From NCBI RefSeq assembly GCF_001426585.1, contig NZ_LMEI01000009.1:134694-198693 (forward strand): a stretch of 64,000 bases of DNA, written 5' to 3'. How positions within the stretch are numbered: the stretch's first letter is position 1; each line of letters starts with the position of its first letter. Below are positions 24,331 through 31,568 of the stretch, one piece after another. The position numbers were made by a program, and so were the translations under genes. The notes beneath the pieces are model-generated. The model had not been told where the DNA came from and searched no databases. It worked only from the letters and a program-made list of their open reading frames with translations. Source of the stretch: Streptomyces sp. Root431 (lineage in GTDB: Bacteria; Actinomycetota; Actinomycetes; Streptomycetales; Streptomycetaceae).

Positions 24331-25238
24331 CCCTCTCTCCGCGCCCGGAGCAGAACCGCTCCGGCCTGGCGCATCAGGTTCGGCTTGGTGGGCCCCGGCG
24401 GGCCGGGCAGGACGTCGAATCCGGCGGCGGTGATCGCGTCGAGCGCCGCGAGGCCGCCGGCGGTGAATCCGGCGAGGAGGAGGCGGAGCCGGCCGTGGAC
24501 GCTGCCGACGAGCGGGGTGCCCGCGTGCAGCAGTTCGCGAGCCCGCTCGGCCTCGAAGGCGATCAGGGCGCGCACGGAGGCGCCCGCGGTGGGCCGGGCG
24601 AGGTCGTCCTCGGTGACGTGGAAGCGCTTGAGGTCCTCGGCGGGCAGGTAGATCCGGTCGCGGCCGAGGTCCTCGGCGACGTCCTGGAGGTGCTCGACGA
24701 TCTGCAGGGCGGTGCAGATCTCGTCGGAGCGCCGGATCCGCTCGGGGGTGTCGGTGCCGGTGATGGCGAGGACGAGGCGGCCGACGGGGTTCGCGGAGAG
24801 CTCGCAGTACGCGAGGAGGTCGTCGTACGTCTCGTAACGGCGCACCAGCTGGTCCTGGCGGTTGGCCGCGATCAGTCCGAGGAAGGGCTCGGGGGCGAGG
24901 CCGCACCGCCGGACGGTCGGCTGGAGCGCGAGCAGCAGCGGGTGGCGGGGGGTGCCGTCGAAGACGCGCCGGAGGTCGGCCTCGAAGGCGTCGAGGAGGG
25001 CGATCCGGTCCTCTCCCTCCTCGGGGGTGAGGCCGAGGTGCCGGGCGTCGGCGCCGCCGGGCGCGAGGTCGCCGTCGCCGATGTCGTCGACGAGGCGGGC
25101 GAAGCCGTAGACGGCCATGAGGTCGTCGCGCCAGGCCCGGGGCAGGAAGAAGGGGGCCACGGGGAAGTTCTCGTCCGCGGCCTTGCCGAGTGTGGTGCGC
25201 GAGGAGGCGTCGGGGCGCACCTGCCGGGTTCCCGTCAC
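24327..25238 (-). CDS. hpnC: Hydroxysqualene synthase HpnC
   Basis: HpnC converts presqualene diphosphate to hydroxysqualene. The 303-residue protein carries aspartate motifs ARLVDDIGDGD (51-55) and VEHLQDVAEDLGRDR near 185. It is a paralogue of the adjacent HpnD, and its order before HpnD is standard for the cluster. The GTG at 25238 has no good ribosome site of its own. It overlaps the stop of a 20-codon leader ORF, so its translation may depend on reading that leader. It is the first enzyme gene of the operon. Confidence 0.92.
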   Translation of the reverse strand: MTGTRQVRPDASSRTTLGKAADENFPVAPFFLPRAWRDDLMAVYGFARLVDDIGDGDLAPGGADARHLGLTPEEGEDRIALLDAFEADLRRVFDGTPRHPLLLALQPTVRRCGLAPEPFLGLIAANRQDQLVRRYETYDDLLAYCELSANPVGRLVLAITGTDTPERIRRSDEICTALQIVEHLQDVAEDLGRDRIYLPAEDLKRFHVTEDDLARPTAGASVRALIAFEAERARELLHAGTPLVGSVHGRLRLLLAGFTAGGLAALDAITAAGFDVLPGPPGPTKPNLMRQAGAVLLRARREG

Positions 25239-25297
25239 CGGGCGCTGCCCGACGGGGGGACGGCGACACCCTCGTGGAGCTGGAGATTCTGCGTCAT
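25235..25297 (-). CDS. Possible 20-codon leader ORF coupled to hpnC
   Basis: The ATG at 25297 has GGGAG eleven bases upstream. The frame (MTQNLQLHEGVAV, then PPSGSAR) ends in TGA overlapping the hpnC GTG start as GTGA. Third positions are almost all G/C. It shows no attenuator-like run of one codon. It could be a translational activator of hpnC or the true start region of the operon. Confidence 0.4.
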   Translation of the reverse strand: MTQNLQLHEGVAVPPSGSAR

Positions 25298-25551
25298 GGC
25301 CGTCACGACTCCCGTTCTACACTGCCGATCCAATCCATCCTATTTCGGACACGCCGCCTACTCCTGCCCGCCGGGCCGTCACCCGGCGACCCGATGGCCG
25401 TGGGGTATCGCCCTACTTGCCTCGAAACAGACCGGTCCAGCTTACGTTGTACGAGGGCAGTCGACGTTCCGGGGTGGCGGGGATCCGGGACTTCATCCGT
25501 ACGGGTCGCCAACCCTCGCGCGCAGCAAGGGAGTTCGAAACGGACCCGAGG
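25298..25551. other. Intergenic region upstream of the hopanoid operon
   Basis: Between the leader ORF and the tetR stop there is no gene I can support. On the minus strand a TAGAAC -10-like hexamer (25319-25314) lies 16 bp before the leader ATG, without a convincing -35. The hopanoid operon promoter must lie here or further upstream. Confidence 0.4.
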
Positions 25552-26199
25552 TCAGAGGACACGCGTGCCGGAGACCACCATGGCCAGGGTGGATTCGACG
25601 ACGTCGTCCCTGCGCTGTGCGGGAAGGCGCCGCAGCGGGCCGTCGAGCAGCAGCAGTGACAGTCCGTGGACGGCCGACCACGCTGCGGCACCGGCTGCGG
25701 GCCGGAAGCCGGGCCGGGGGCCACCGGCCTTGGCGAGGCCCTCAAGGGCCTCCCTGAGCAGGGTGAACGCGCGGATCTCGGGCTCGGCCTGCGGCGGCCC
25801 GGAGGACGGCTCCTCGGCCCCGGCGGGGCGGGCGACGCAGAACGCGGCCCGGTAGAGGCCGGGCTGGTCCACGGCGAAGCCGACGTACCCCCGGCAGAGG
25901 GCGACGAGCCTGCGCTCGGCGGCCAGCGAGGGGTCGTCGGCGCCGGGCTCGCGGGCGGCGGCCCGCTCCATGGAGTCGGCGAGCAGGCGCTGGGCGTGCA
26001 CCTTGACGGTGCGGAGCAGTTCGCCGCGTCCGTCGAAGTGCCGGTAGGCGGCGGTGGGCGAGACGCCGACCCGGCGGGCGGCCTCGCGCAGCACGACCCG
26101 CTCGGGACCGCCGTCGGCGGCCAGGTGGACGGCGGCGCAGATCAGCGCGTTGCGCAGATCGCCGTGGTGGTACGTCTTTCCCCCCGAGATCGCTGCCAT
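25552..26199 (-). CDS. TetR/AcrR family regulator (WHG-type C-terminal domain)
   Basis: The 215-residue protein starts MAAISGGKTYHHGDLRNALI and has a TetR helix-turn-helix (LREAARRVGVSPTAAYRHF). The YHHGDLR opening is typical of TetR proteins with a C-terminal WHG domain. The ATG at 26199 was chosen over a frame extension to 26292 because it places the HTH correctly and has CAGGATG upstream. A small dyad (26216-26234) lies directly upstream. Its target could be itself or the hopanoid operon that follows 313 bp downstream; sequence alone does not decide. Confidence 0.86.
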   Translation of the reverse strand: MAAISGGKTYHHGDLRNALICAAVHLAADGGPERVVLREAARRVGVSPTAAYRHFDGRGELLRTVKVHAQRLLADSMERAAAREPGADDPSLAAERRLVALCRGYVGFAVDQPGLYRAAFCVARPAGAEEPSSGPPQAEPEIRAFTLLREALEGLAKAGGPRPGFRPAAGAAAWSAVHGLSLLLLDGPLRRLPAQRRDDVVESTLAMVVSGTRVL

Positions 26200-26215
26200 G
26201 GGATCATCCTGCCCG

Positions 26216-26234
26216 ATGTTGACCGCATGAACAT
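26216..26234. promoter_or_regulatory. Small dyad upstream of tetR
   Basis: ATGTT-N9-AACAT is a 19-bp inverted repeat 17 bp upstream of the TetR start codon, the size and place of a TetR operator. The arms are only 5 bp, so it could be chance. Confidence 0.3.
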
Positions 26235-26320
26235 TCCGGGTGGCAGCGCGACGCGCGGAGAGAAGGGGCTGGTGCGCAGCACCTTCCGGCACGGGTGGTG
26301 GCGGGCGACGGGAGCGCGGA

Positions 26321-26354
26321 GGAGCCCCTACCGGGTGACTCCGGCAGGGGCTCC
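26321..26354 (-). terminator. Hairpin terminator of the envelope-polymer operon
   Basis: GGAGCCCCT (26321-26329) pairs with AGGGGCTCC (26346-26354), with an inner CCGG/CCGG pair. It lies 20 bp beyond the stop of the ABC ATPase gene, at the end of the seven-gene minus-strand run. Confidence 0.65.
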
Positions 26355-26374
26355 GTACGGCTTCGGAATGCTCG

Positions 26375-27160
26375 TCAGCGCGCGGTCTCCCGCTCGTACG
26401 CCTTGAGGACCTCGTCCGTGGGGCCGTCCATCAGGAGCTGCCCCTTCTCCAGCCAGAGCACCCGGTCGCAGGTGTCCCGGATGGACTTGTTGCTGTGGCT
26501 GACCAGGAAGACCGTGCCGGCCTCCTTGCGCAGCTCGCGGATGCGCTCCTCGGAGCGGATCTGGAACTTGCGGTCACCCGTCGCGAGCGCCTCGTCGATG
26601 AGGAGGACGTCGTGGTTCTTGGCCGCCGCGATGGCGAAGCGGAGGCGGGCGCCCATGCCGGAGGAGTACGTGCGCATGGGCAGGCTGATGAAGTCGCCCT
26701 TCTCGTTGATGCCGGAGAAGTCGACGATGCCTTCGTACCGCTCGCGCACCTCCTCGCGGCTCATGCCCATGGCGAGGCCGCCGAGGATCACGTTGCGCTC
26801 GCCCGTCAGGTCGTTCATGAGGGCCGCGTTGACGCCGAGGAGCGAGGGCTGGCCGTCGGTGAAGACCTTGCCGCTCTCGGTGGGGAGCAGACCGGCGACG
26901 GCGCGCAGCAGCGTGGACTTGCCGGAGCCGTTGGAGCCGATGAGGCCGATGGCCTCGCCCCGGTAGGCGGTGAAGGTGACGCCGCGGACGGCGTGGACCT
27001 TGCGGACGCCGCGGTTGACCTCGGCCTTGCCGCGGCCGACGATCCGGCTGAGCGCCGCGGTGGCGCTGCCCTTGCCTCCGCCGCCGGTGTTGACCCGGTA
27101 GACGATGTGGACGTCGTCGCAGATGACGGTGGGGACGTTGCTCGGGTTCGGGTCAGCCAC
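26375..27160 (-). CDS. ABC exporter ATPase (TagH-like)
   Basis: This 261-residue ATPase has Walker A GSNGSGKST, signature YSSGMGARL and Walker B LLIDEALATGD, the last typical of polysaccharide and teichoic acid exporters of the TagH/Wzt type. It would energise export of a lipid-linked polymer across the membrane with the permease upstream. The GTG at 27160 overlaps the permease stop by eight bases. It has no extra C-terminal carbohydrate-binding domain. Confidence 0.92.
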   Translation of the reverse strand: MADPNPSNVPTVICDDVHIVYRVNTGGGGKGSATAALSRIVGRGKAEVNRGVRKVHAVRGVTFTAYRGEAIGLIGSNGSGKSTLLRAVAGLLPTESGKVFTDGQPSLLGVNAALMNDLTGERNVILGGLAMGMSREEVRERYEGIVDFSGINEKGDFISLPMRTYSSGMGARLRFAIAAAKNHDVLLIDEALATGDRKFQIRSEERIRELRKEAGTVFLVSHSNKSIRDTCDRVLWLEKGQLLMDGPTDEVLKAYERETAR

Positions 27161-28082
27161 GGCCGTACCTCTCCTCGGCCTTCCAGAAGTAGACGAAACC
27201 GCCGGCGCCGACGGCCAGGGCCCAGGCGAGGGCGGTCATCCAGACGTGGTCCGGCAGGTTCTGCGCGCCGTAGCCGTCGATGAGGGCGTAGCGGATCAGG
27301 TCCATGTAGACCGCCGCCGGGTTGTACATGAGGATGTCGGCGATCCAGGCCGGCTTGTCGGCGAGCATCACCGGAATCGAGAACATGACGCCGGACGCGT
27401 ACATCCAGGTCCGCATGATGAACGGCATCAGCTGGGCGAGGTCGGGCGTCTTGGAGCCCAGCCTGGCCACGATCATGGCGAGTCCCACGTTGAACACGAA
27501 GTGCAGGAACAGTGCCGGGATCACCAGCAGCCACCGGAGGGAGGGGTAGCTGCCGAAGGAGAGGATGATCGCCACGAGCACGATCATCGAGAACAGCAGC
27601 TGCTGGAGCTGCTGGAGCGAGAAGGAGATCGGGAGGCTGGCCCGCGGGAAGTGCAGGGCCCGGACGAGTCCGAGGTTGCCCGAGATCGCCCGGACGCCGG
27701 CCATGACCGAGCTCTGGGTGAAGGTGAACACGAAGATGCCGGTGACCAGGAAGGGAATGTAGACCTCCTTGGTCATCCCCTGTCCCGCGTCCAGGATCAG
27801 CCCGAAGATCAGGTAGTAGACCAGGGCGTTGAGCAGCGGGGTCGCCACCTGCCACACCTGGCCCAGCTTGGCCTGGCTGTACTGGGCGGTCAGCTTGGCC
27901 GAGGAGAAGGCCAGGATGAAGTGGCGGCGGCTCCACAGCTCGCGTACGTACTCGAACAGCCCGGGCCGGGCGCCGCTGACCGCGAGGCCGTACTTCGCGG
28001 CCAGTTCGGCCGGGGCCAGGCCCTCGTCGACGGACGGGGGCGCGCTCGTCGCGACCGCCCCGCCCTGGTGTGTGTCACTCAC
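27153..28082 (-). CDS. ABC exporter permease (TagG/ABC-2 type)
   Basis: The 309-residue protein has a cytoplasmic N terminus and about six membrane helices (LLNALVYYLIFGLIL, MIVLVAIILSFG, LLVIPALFLHFVFNVGLAMI, WALAVGAGGFVYFW). It includes the QVWQVATPLLNAL segment characteristic of ABC-2 polysaccharide exporters. It should form the export channel with the downstream ATPase. I use the GTG at 28082; a GTG at 28127 would add 15 residues, and neither has a clear ribosome site. Partner genes suggest a cell-envelope glycopolymer or lipid as cargo. Confidence 0.88.
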   Translation of the reverse strand: MSDTHQGGAVATSAPPSVDEGLAPAELAAKYGLAVSGARPGLFEYVRELWSRRHFILAFSSAKLTAQYSQAKLGQVWQVATPLLNALVYYLIFGLILDAGQGMTKEVYIPFLVTGIFVFTFTQSSVMAGVRAISGNLGLVRALHFPRASLPISFSLQQLQQLLFSMIVLVAIILSFGSYPSLRWLLVIPALFLHFVFNVGLAMIVARLGSKTPDLAQLMPFIMRTWMYASGVMFSIPVMLADKPAWIADILMYNPAAVYMDLIRYALIDGYGAQNLPDHVWMTALAWALAVGAGGFVYFWKAEERYGRG

Positions 28083-28131
28083 AGTCGAAACTTTCGTGTT
28101 CAAGATGCGCGGCACGTCGGGTACCACGATG

Positions 28132-29016
28132 TCAGACGACCGGGGGGCGACCCAGCCGGGTCAGGCGCCACACCGTACGCCACCTCATCGGGCGGCGCGG
28201 CCCGCAGGGAGTCGTCCACCCCTCGCGGAAACCGCCGAACCACGCCTTGAGCGCGGAGAGCGAGGGCCGACGTGCCAGGGTGAGCAGCAGCCAGACGCCG
28301 AGATACACCGGCACCAGGGGTGCGGGCAGATTGCGACGTGCCAGCCACACTCGGTTACGGGCCACGTTGAAGTGGTACGAGGCGTGGCGGGAAGGCGCTG
28401 TGGTGGGGTGCAACAGCACCATGTCGGAACGGTAGTCGATCATCCAGTCGGCGTCGAGCGCGCGCCAGGCGAGATCGGTCTCCTCGTGCGCGTAGAAGAA
28501 CTCCCCCGGGAGCGCGCCCACTTCGGCGAAGACCTTGGTGCGGACGGCGTTGGCGCCGCCGAGGAAGGTCGTCACCCGCGATGAGCGCATCGGGTCGGCG
28601 GAGCGCAGCCGCGGCACGTGCCGGCGCTGGGTGACCGCGGTTTCGGGGTCGGCGATGCGGAAGCTGATGATGCCGAGCCGCGGGTCCGCCGTGAAGGCCT
28701 GGCGGACCAGTTCGGCGGTGTCCGTGTGGGCGAGCAGCCCGTCGTCGTCGAGGAAGAGCAGGACGTCGACGTCGGTGCCGCCGGGCCCGAAGGCCTCGAT
28801 GCCGACGTTGCGGCCGGCGGGGATGCCGAGGTTCTCCGGCAGGTCGACGGTGCGGACCCAGCCGGGCACCCCGGTGACCGGGGTGCCCTGCCCGACGACG
28901 ACGACCTCGATGCGGTCGCCCTCCTGCTTGGCGACCGAGTCGATGAGCGCGCGCAGGTCGTCGGGGCGGTTGCCCATCGTGATGACGACGGCCCCCACCT
29001 TGAGCGGAGAACTCAC
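28132..29016 (-). CDS. Family 2 glycosyltransferase
   Basis: The 294-residue GT-A enzyme starts VGAVVITMGNRPDDLRALI, carries the metal/nucleotide-binding DVLLFLDDDGL motif and the acceptor-side HEETDLAWRA (the E-D of GT2 enzymes). A hydrophobic segment near the C terminus (LVPVYLGVWLLLTLA) may anchor it at the membrane. It would add a sugar to the polymer or lipid made by this operon; donor and acceptor are unknown. The GTG at 29016 has GTGAGG upstream and lies eight bases after the previous gene. Confidence 0.9.
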   Translation of the reverse strand: MSSPLKVGAVVITMGNRPDDLRALIDSVAKQEGDRIEVVVVGQGTPVTGVPGWVRTVDLPENLGIPAGRNVGIEAFGPGGTDVDVLLFLDDDGLLAHTDTAELVRQAFTADPRLGIISFRIADPETAVTQRRHVPRLRSADPMRSSRVTTFLGGANAVRTKVFAEVGALPGEFFYAHEETDLAWRALDADWMIDYRSDMVLLHPTTAPSRHASYHFNVARNRVWLARRNLPAPLVPVYLGVWLLLTLARRPSLSALKAWFGGFREGWTTPCGPRRPMRWRTVWRLTRLGRPPVV

Positions 29017-29024
29017 GGCGGGCC

Positions 29025-29804
29025 TCACTTCAGCCTGCTGGAGACCAGGATCGACACCAGGTGCAGCACGGTCTGGAGCAGGGCGATGCCGCAGAGGACG
29101 GCGACACCGAGCCGGGAGAAGAAGAGGTCGCCCCGGATCTGGTCCGCGATCGCGAGGACCAGGATCAGGAAGGAGGCCTCGATCCCCAGGATCAGGCGGT
29201 GGAACTTGAGCGCGGCGGCGGCCCTGCGGGCCAGCGCCATGCCGGAGGAACGCGGCTCGGAGGCCGCCTCCTTGACCGGCGGGAGTCCGCCCTGGTGCCG
29301 GGCGACACCGACGAGGTCGGTCTCGGCCTTGATCAGGATGGCGCCGAGCGCGGCGAGCGTGCCGAGGAAGGCCCACAGCCAGTCGATCCGGCCCTGGCCC
29401 CACAGGTCGGAGGCGCGCAGGCCGAAGCCGACGAGGACCGCCGCGTCGCACAGGTACGCGCCGACCCGGTCCAGCCACACGCCCTGAAGCGAGAACTGCT
29501 GCTTCCAGCGGGCCACCTCGCCGTCGACGCAGTCGAGCAGCAGGTACATCTGGACCATCACGACGCCGAGGACGGCGCCCGTGATGCCCGGCACCAGGAG
29601 GGCCGGAGCGGCGAGCACGCCGAAGACGGTCATCAGGTAGGTCAGCTGGTTGGGCGTGACCTTCGTGGCCACCAGCCGCCGGGTGATCCGCAGCGAGATC
29701 TCCCGCATGTACAGGCGGCCGCCCCAGTGCTCACCGCTCCGCCGGTCCTTCACACCCGGGGGGTGGACGACCGGTCGGAGCTCAGCTACCGATGGCTTTT
29801 GCAT
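29025..29804 (-). CDS. CDP-alcohol phosphatidyltransferase-like membrane protein, fourth Asp missing
   Basis: This 259-residue membrane protein has the CDP-alcohol phosphotransferase motif DCVDGEVAR (D91, D94), then G108 and D112. The position of the fourth, catalytic-base aspartate is Ala116 (LDRVGAY). The paralogue at 31565-33388 keeps all four. Either another residue supplies the base or this subgroup has different chemistry. It overlaps the upstream dehydrogenase gene by 23 bp, so the ATG at 29804 is read from inside that gene. The family would join an alcohol to a phosphate from a CDP-activated donor. Confidence 0.85.
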   Translation of the reverse strand: MQKPSVAELRPVVHPPGVKDRRSGEHWGGRLYMREISLRITRRLVATKVTPNQLTYLMTVFGVLAAPALLVPGITGAVLGVVMVQMYLLLDCVDGEVARWKQQFSLQGVWLDRVGAYLCDAAVLVGFGLRASDLWGQGRIDWLWAFLGTLAALGAILIKAETDLVGVARHQGGLPPVKEAASEPRSSGMALARRAAAALKFHRLILGIEASFLILVLAIADQIRGDLFFSRLGVAVLCGIALLQTVLHLVSILVSSRLK

Positions 29805-30843
29805 AGTCGGCGTACGCGTCCCTGATCTCGTCGTCGGACAGGTCGAGGTGTTCCAGGATGGTGAACCGGCCCGGCCGGGTCTGCGGGGCGAAGGACACCG
29901 CCTGGACGAACTCGTCCACGCTGAAGCCCATCTCCTCCGGCAGCACGGGCAGCCCGTGCCGGCGCAGCGTCTCGACCATGAGCGCGGAGCCGTCGTGGGC
30001 GCCGCGCAGGTGCATGGCGAAGGCCGCACCGAGACCGCACTGCTCGCCGTGGCTCGCGGCCCGGGTCGGGAAGAGCAGGTCGAAGGCGTGGCTGATCTCG
30101 TGGCAGGCGCCCGAGGAGGGGCGCGTGTCACCGCTGATGGACATGGCGATGCCGGACATCACCAGGCCCTCGGAGAGCGTGACGAGGAAGTCGTCGTCGC
30201 CCACCCCGCCGGGGTGGCGGAGCACGGCCTCGCCGGCGCTGCGGGCCATGGCGGCCGCGAGACCGTCGACGGGCTCGCCCGTCTCCTGGTGCGAGAGCTC
30301 CCAGTCCGCGATGGCGGAGAGGTTCGAGATCGCGTCGCCGATGCCTGAGCGGACGAAGCGCACCGGGGCGTCCCGGATCACGTCGAGGTCGATGACCAGC
30401 GCGATCGGGGTCGGCACACCGTACGAGCCGCGTCCGTTGTCGTTGTCCAGGGTGGACACCGGCGAGCAGATGCCGTCGTGCGAGAGGTTGGTGGCGATGG
30501 CCACCAGCGGCAGGCCGACACGGGCCGCCGCGTACTTCGTCACGTCGATGATCTTGCCGCCGCCGAGGGCGACGACGGCGTCGTACCGCTTGCCGCGCAT
30601 CGCGTCGGCGAGCTTCACGGCCTCGTCGATGGTGCCGCCGGAGACCGGGTACCAGTCGGCACCCGGAAGCTCAGGAGCGAACTGGGCACGCAGTTTCAGG
30701 CCCGAGCCGCCGCTGATCGCGACGGCGATCTTGCCGTTGCTGGAGATCCGCTGGTCCGCCAGGAGCGCGGAGAGGTCCTCGAGCGCTCCTCGGCGGATGT
30801 CGACGACGACCGGCGACGGGATCAGCCGGGTCAGTACTGGCAC
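29782..30843 (-). CDS. Iron-containing dehydrogenase, glycerol-1-phosphate dehydrogenase-like
   Basis: This 353-residue enzyme resembles sn-glycerol-1-phosphate dehydrogenases (archaeal EgsA, Bacillus AraM). It has VALGGGKIIDVTKY for NAD(P), NLSHDGICSPVS, and metal ligands in GIGDAIS, CHEISHAFD and HGEQCGLG. It would reduce dihydroxyacetone phosphate to glycerol-1-phosphate, or act on a related polyol phosphate. The GTG at 30843 overlaps the nucleotidyltransferase stop by 13 bp. Next to a nucleotidyltransferase and two CDP-alcohol transferases it suggests a CDP-glycerol-type building block of unusual stereochemistry. Confidence 0.8.
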   Translation of the reverse strand: MPVLTRLIPSPVVVDIRRGALEDLSALLADQRISSNGKIAVAISGGSGLKLRAQFAPELPGADWYPVSGGTIDEAVKLADAMRGKRYDAVVALGGGKIIDVTKYAAARVGLPLVAIATNLSHDGICSPVSTLDNDNGRGSYGVPTPIALVIDLDVIRDAPVRFVRSGIGDAISNLSAIADWELSHQETGEPVDGLAAAMARSAGEAVLRHPGGVGDDDFLVTLSEGLVMSGIAMSISGDTRPSSGACHEISHAFDLLFPTRAASHGEQCGLGAAFAMHLRGAHDGSALMVETLRRHGLPVLPEEMGFSVDEFVQAVSFAPQTRPGRFTILEHLDLSDDEIRDAYADYAKAIGS

Positions 30844-31568
30844 GCGATCTCACGGCCCTTCGCGAGGTCGTCGTGGTTGTCGATCTCGACCCACTTGACG
30901 TCGCCGATGGGGGCCACGTCGACGGTGAAGCCGCGGTTGACGAGCTCCTGGTAGCCGTCCTCGTAGTAGAGGTCGGGGTCGCGCTCGAAGGTGGCCTTGA
31001 GGGCGTCGGCAAGCTCCTCGGCGGCCTCGGCCTCGATCAGCGTGACGCCGATGTACTCGCCGGTGGCGGTGGCCGGGTCCATCAGCTTGGTGATGCGCTG
31101 GACGCCCTTGCCCTCGGCGGTGATGACCTTCATCTCCTCGTCGGCGAGGCTCTTCACCGTGTCGAGGGCGAGGATGATCTTCTGGCCGTTGCCGCGGGCG
31201 GCGAGGAGGGTCTCCTCGACGGAGACCGGGTGGACGGTGTCGCCGTTGGCGAGGATCACACCGCGCTTGAGGACCTCACGGGCGCACCACAGGGAGTAGG
31301 CGTTGTTCCACTCCTCGGCCTTGTCGTTGTCGACGAGGGTGATGGTGAGGCCGTACTTCGCCTCCAGGGCCTCCTTGCGGGCGTAGACGGCCTCCTTGCG
31401 GTAGCCGACGACGATCGCGACCTCGGTGAGGCCGATCTCGGCGAAGTTCTTCAGCGTCCCGTCCAGGATGGTGGTCTCGCCGTCGACAGGCACGAGAGCC
31501 TTCGGAAGGGTGTCGGTGTAGGGGCGCAGACGGCGTCCGGCACCGGCTGCCAGTACGAGGCCGATCAT
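30831..31568 (-). CDS. Sugar/polyol-phosphate nucleotidyltransferase
   Basis: The 245-residue protein opens with the nucleotidyltransferase signature VLAAGAGRRLRPYTDTLPKA, followed by the metal-binding ILANGDTVHPVS and VKWVEIDNHDDL. It would activate a phosphorylated alcohol or sugar with CTP or another NTP. Similarity in layout to LicC/IPCT-type cytidylyltransferases and its neighbours favour CTP. The ATG at 31568 has AAGGAGAAA upstream and overlaps the preceding stop (ATGA). Confidence 0.88.
   Translation of the reverse strand: MIGLVLAAGAGRRLRPYTDTLPKALVPVDGETTILDGTLKNFAEIGLTEVAIVVGYRKEAVYARKEALEAKYGLTITLVDNDKAEEWNNAYSLWCAREVLKRGVILANGDTVHPVSVEETLLAARGNGQKIILALDTVKSLADEEMKVITAEGKGVQRITKLMDPATATGEYIGVTLIEAEAAEELADALKATFERDPDLYYEDGYQELVNRGFTVDVAPIGDVKWVEIDNHDDLAKGREIACQY

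Noticed and set aside
23380..25269. Apparent 629-residue hpnD with an extended N terminus
   Set aside because: The extension is the wrong frame of hpnC; the GTG at 24330 overlapping the hpnC stop is the normal coupled start.
15520..25297. The hopanoid cluster as a novel terpene biosynthetic gene cluster
   Set aside because: Every enzyme matches the known hopanoid pathway (hpnC, D, E, shc, G, H, aminotransferase); it is conserved in many Streptomyces.
26200..26292. N-terminal extension of the TetR protein to 26292
   Set aside because: It would place 31 non-conserved residues before the normal YHHGDLR opening and cover the likely operator; ATG 26199 has a better ribosome site.
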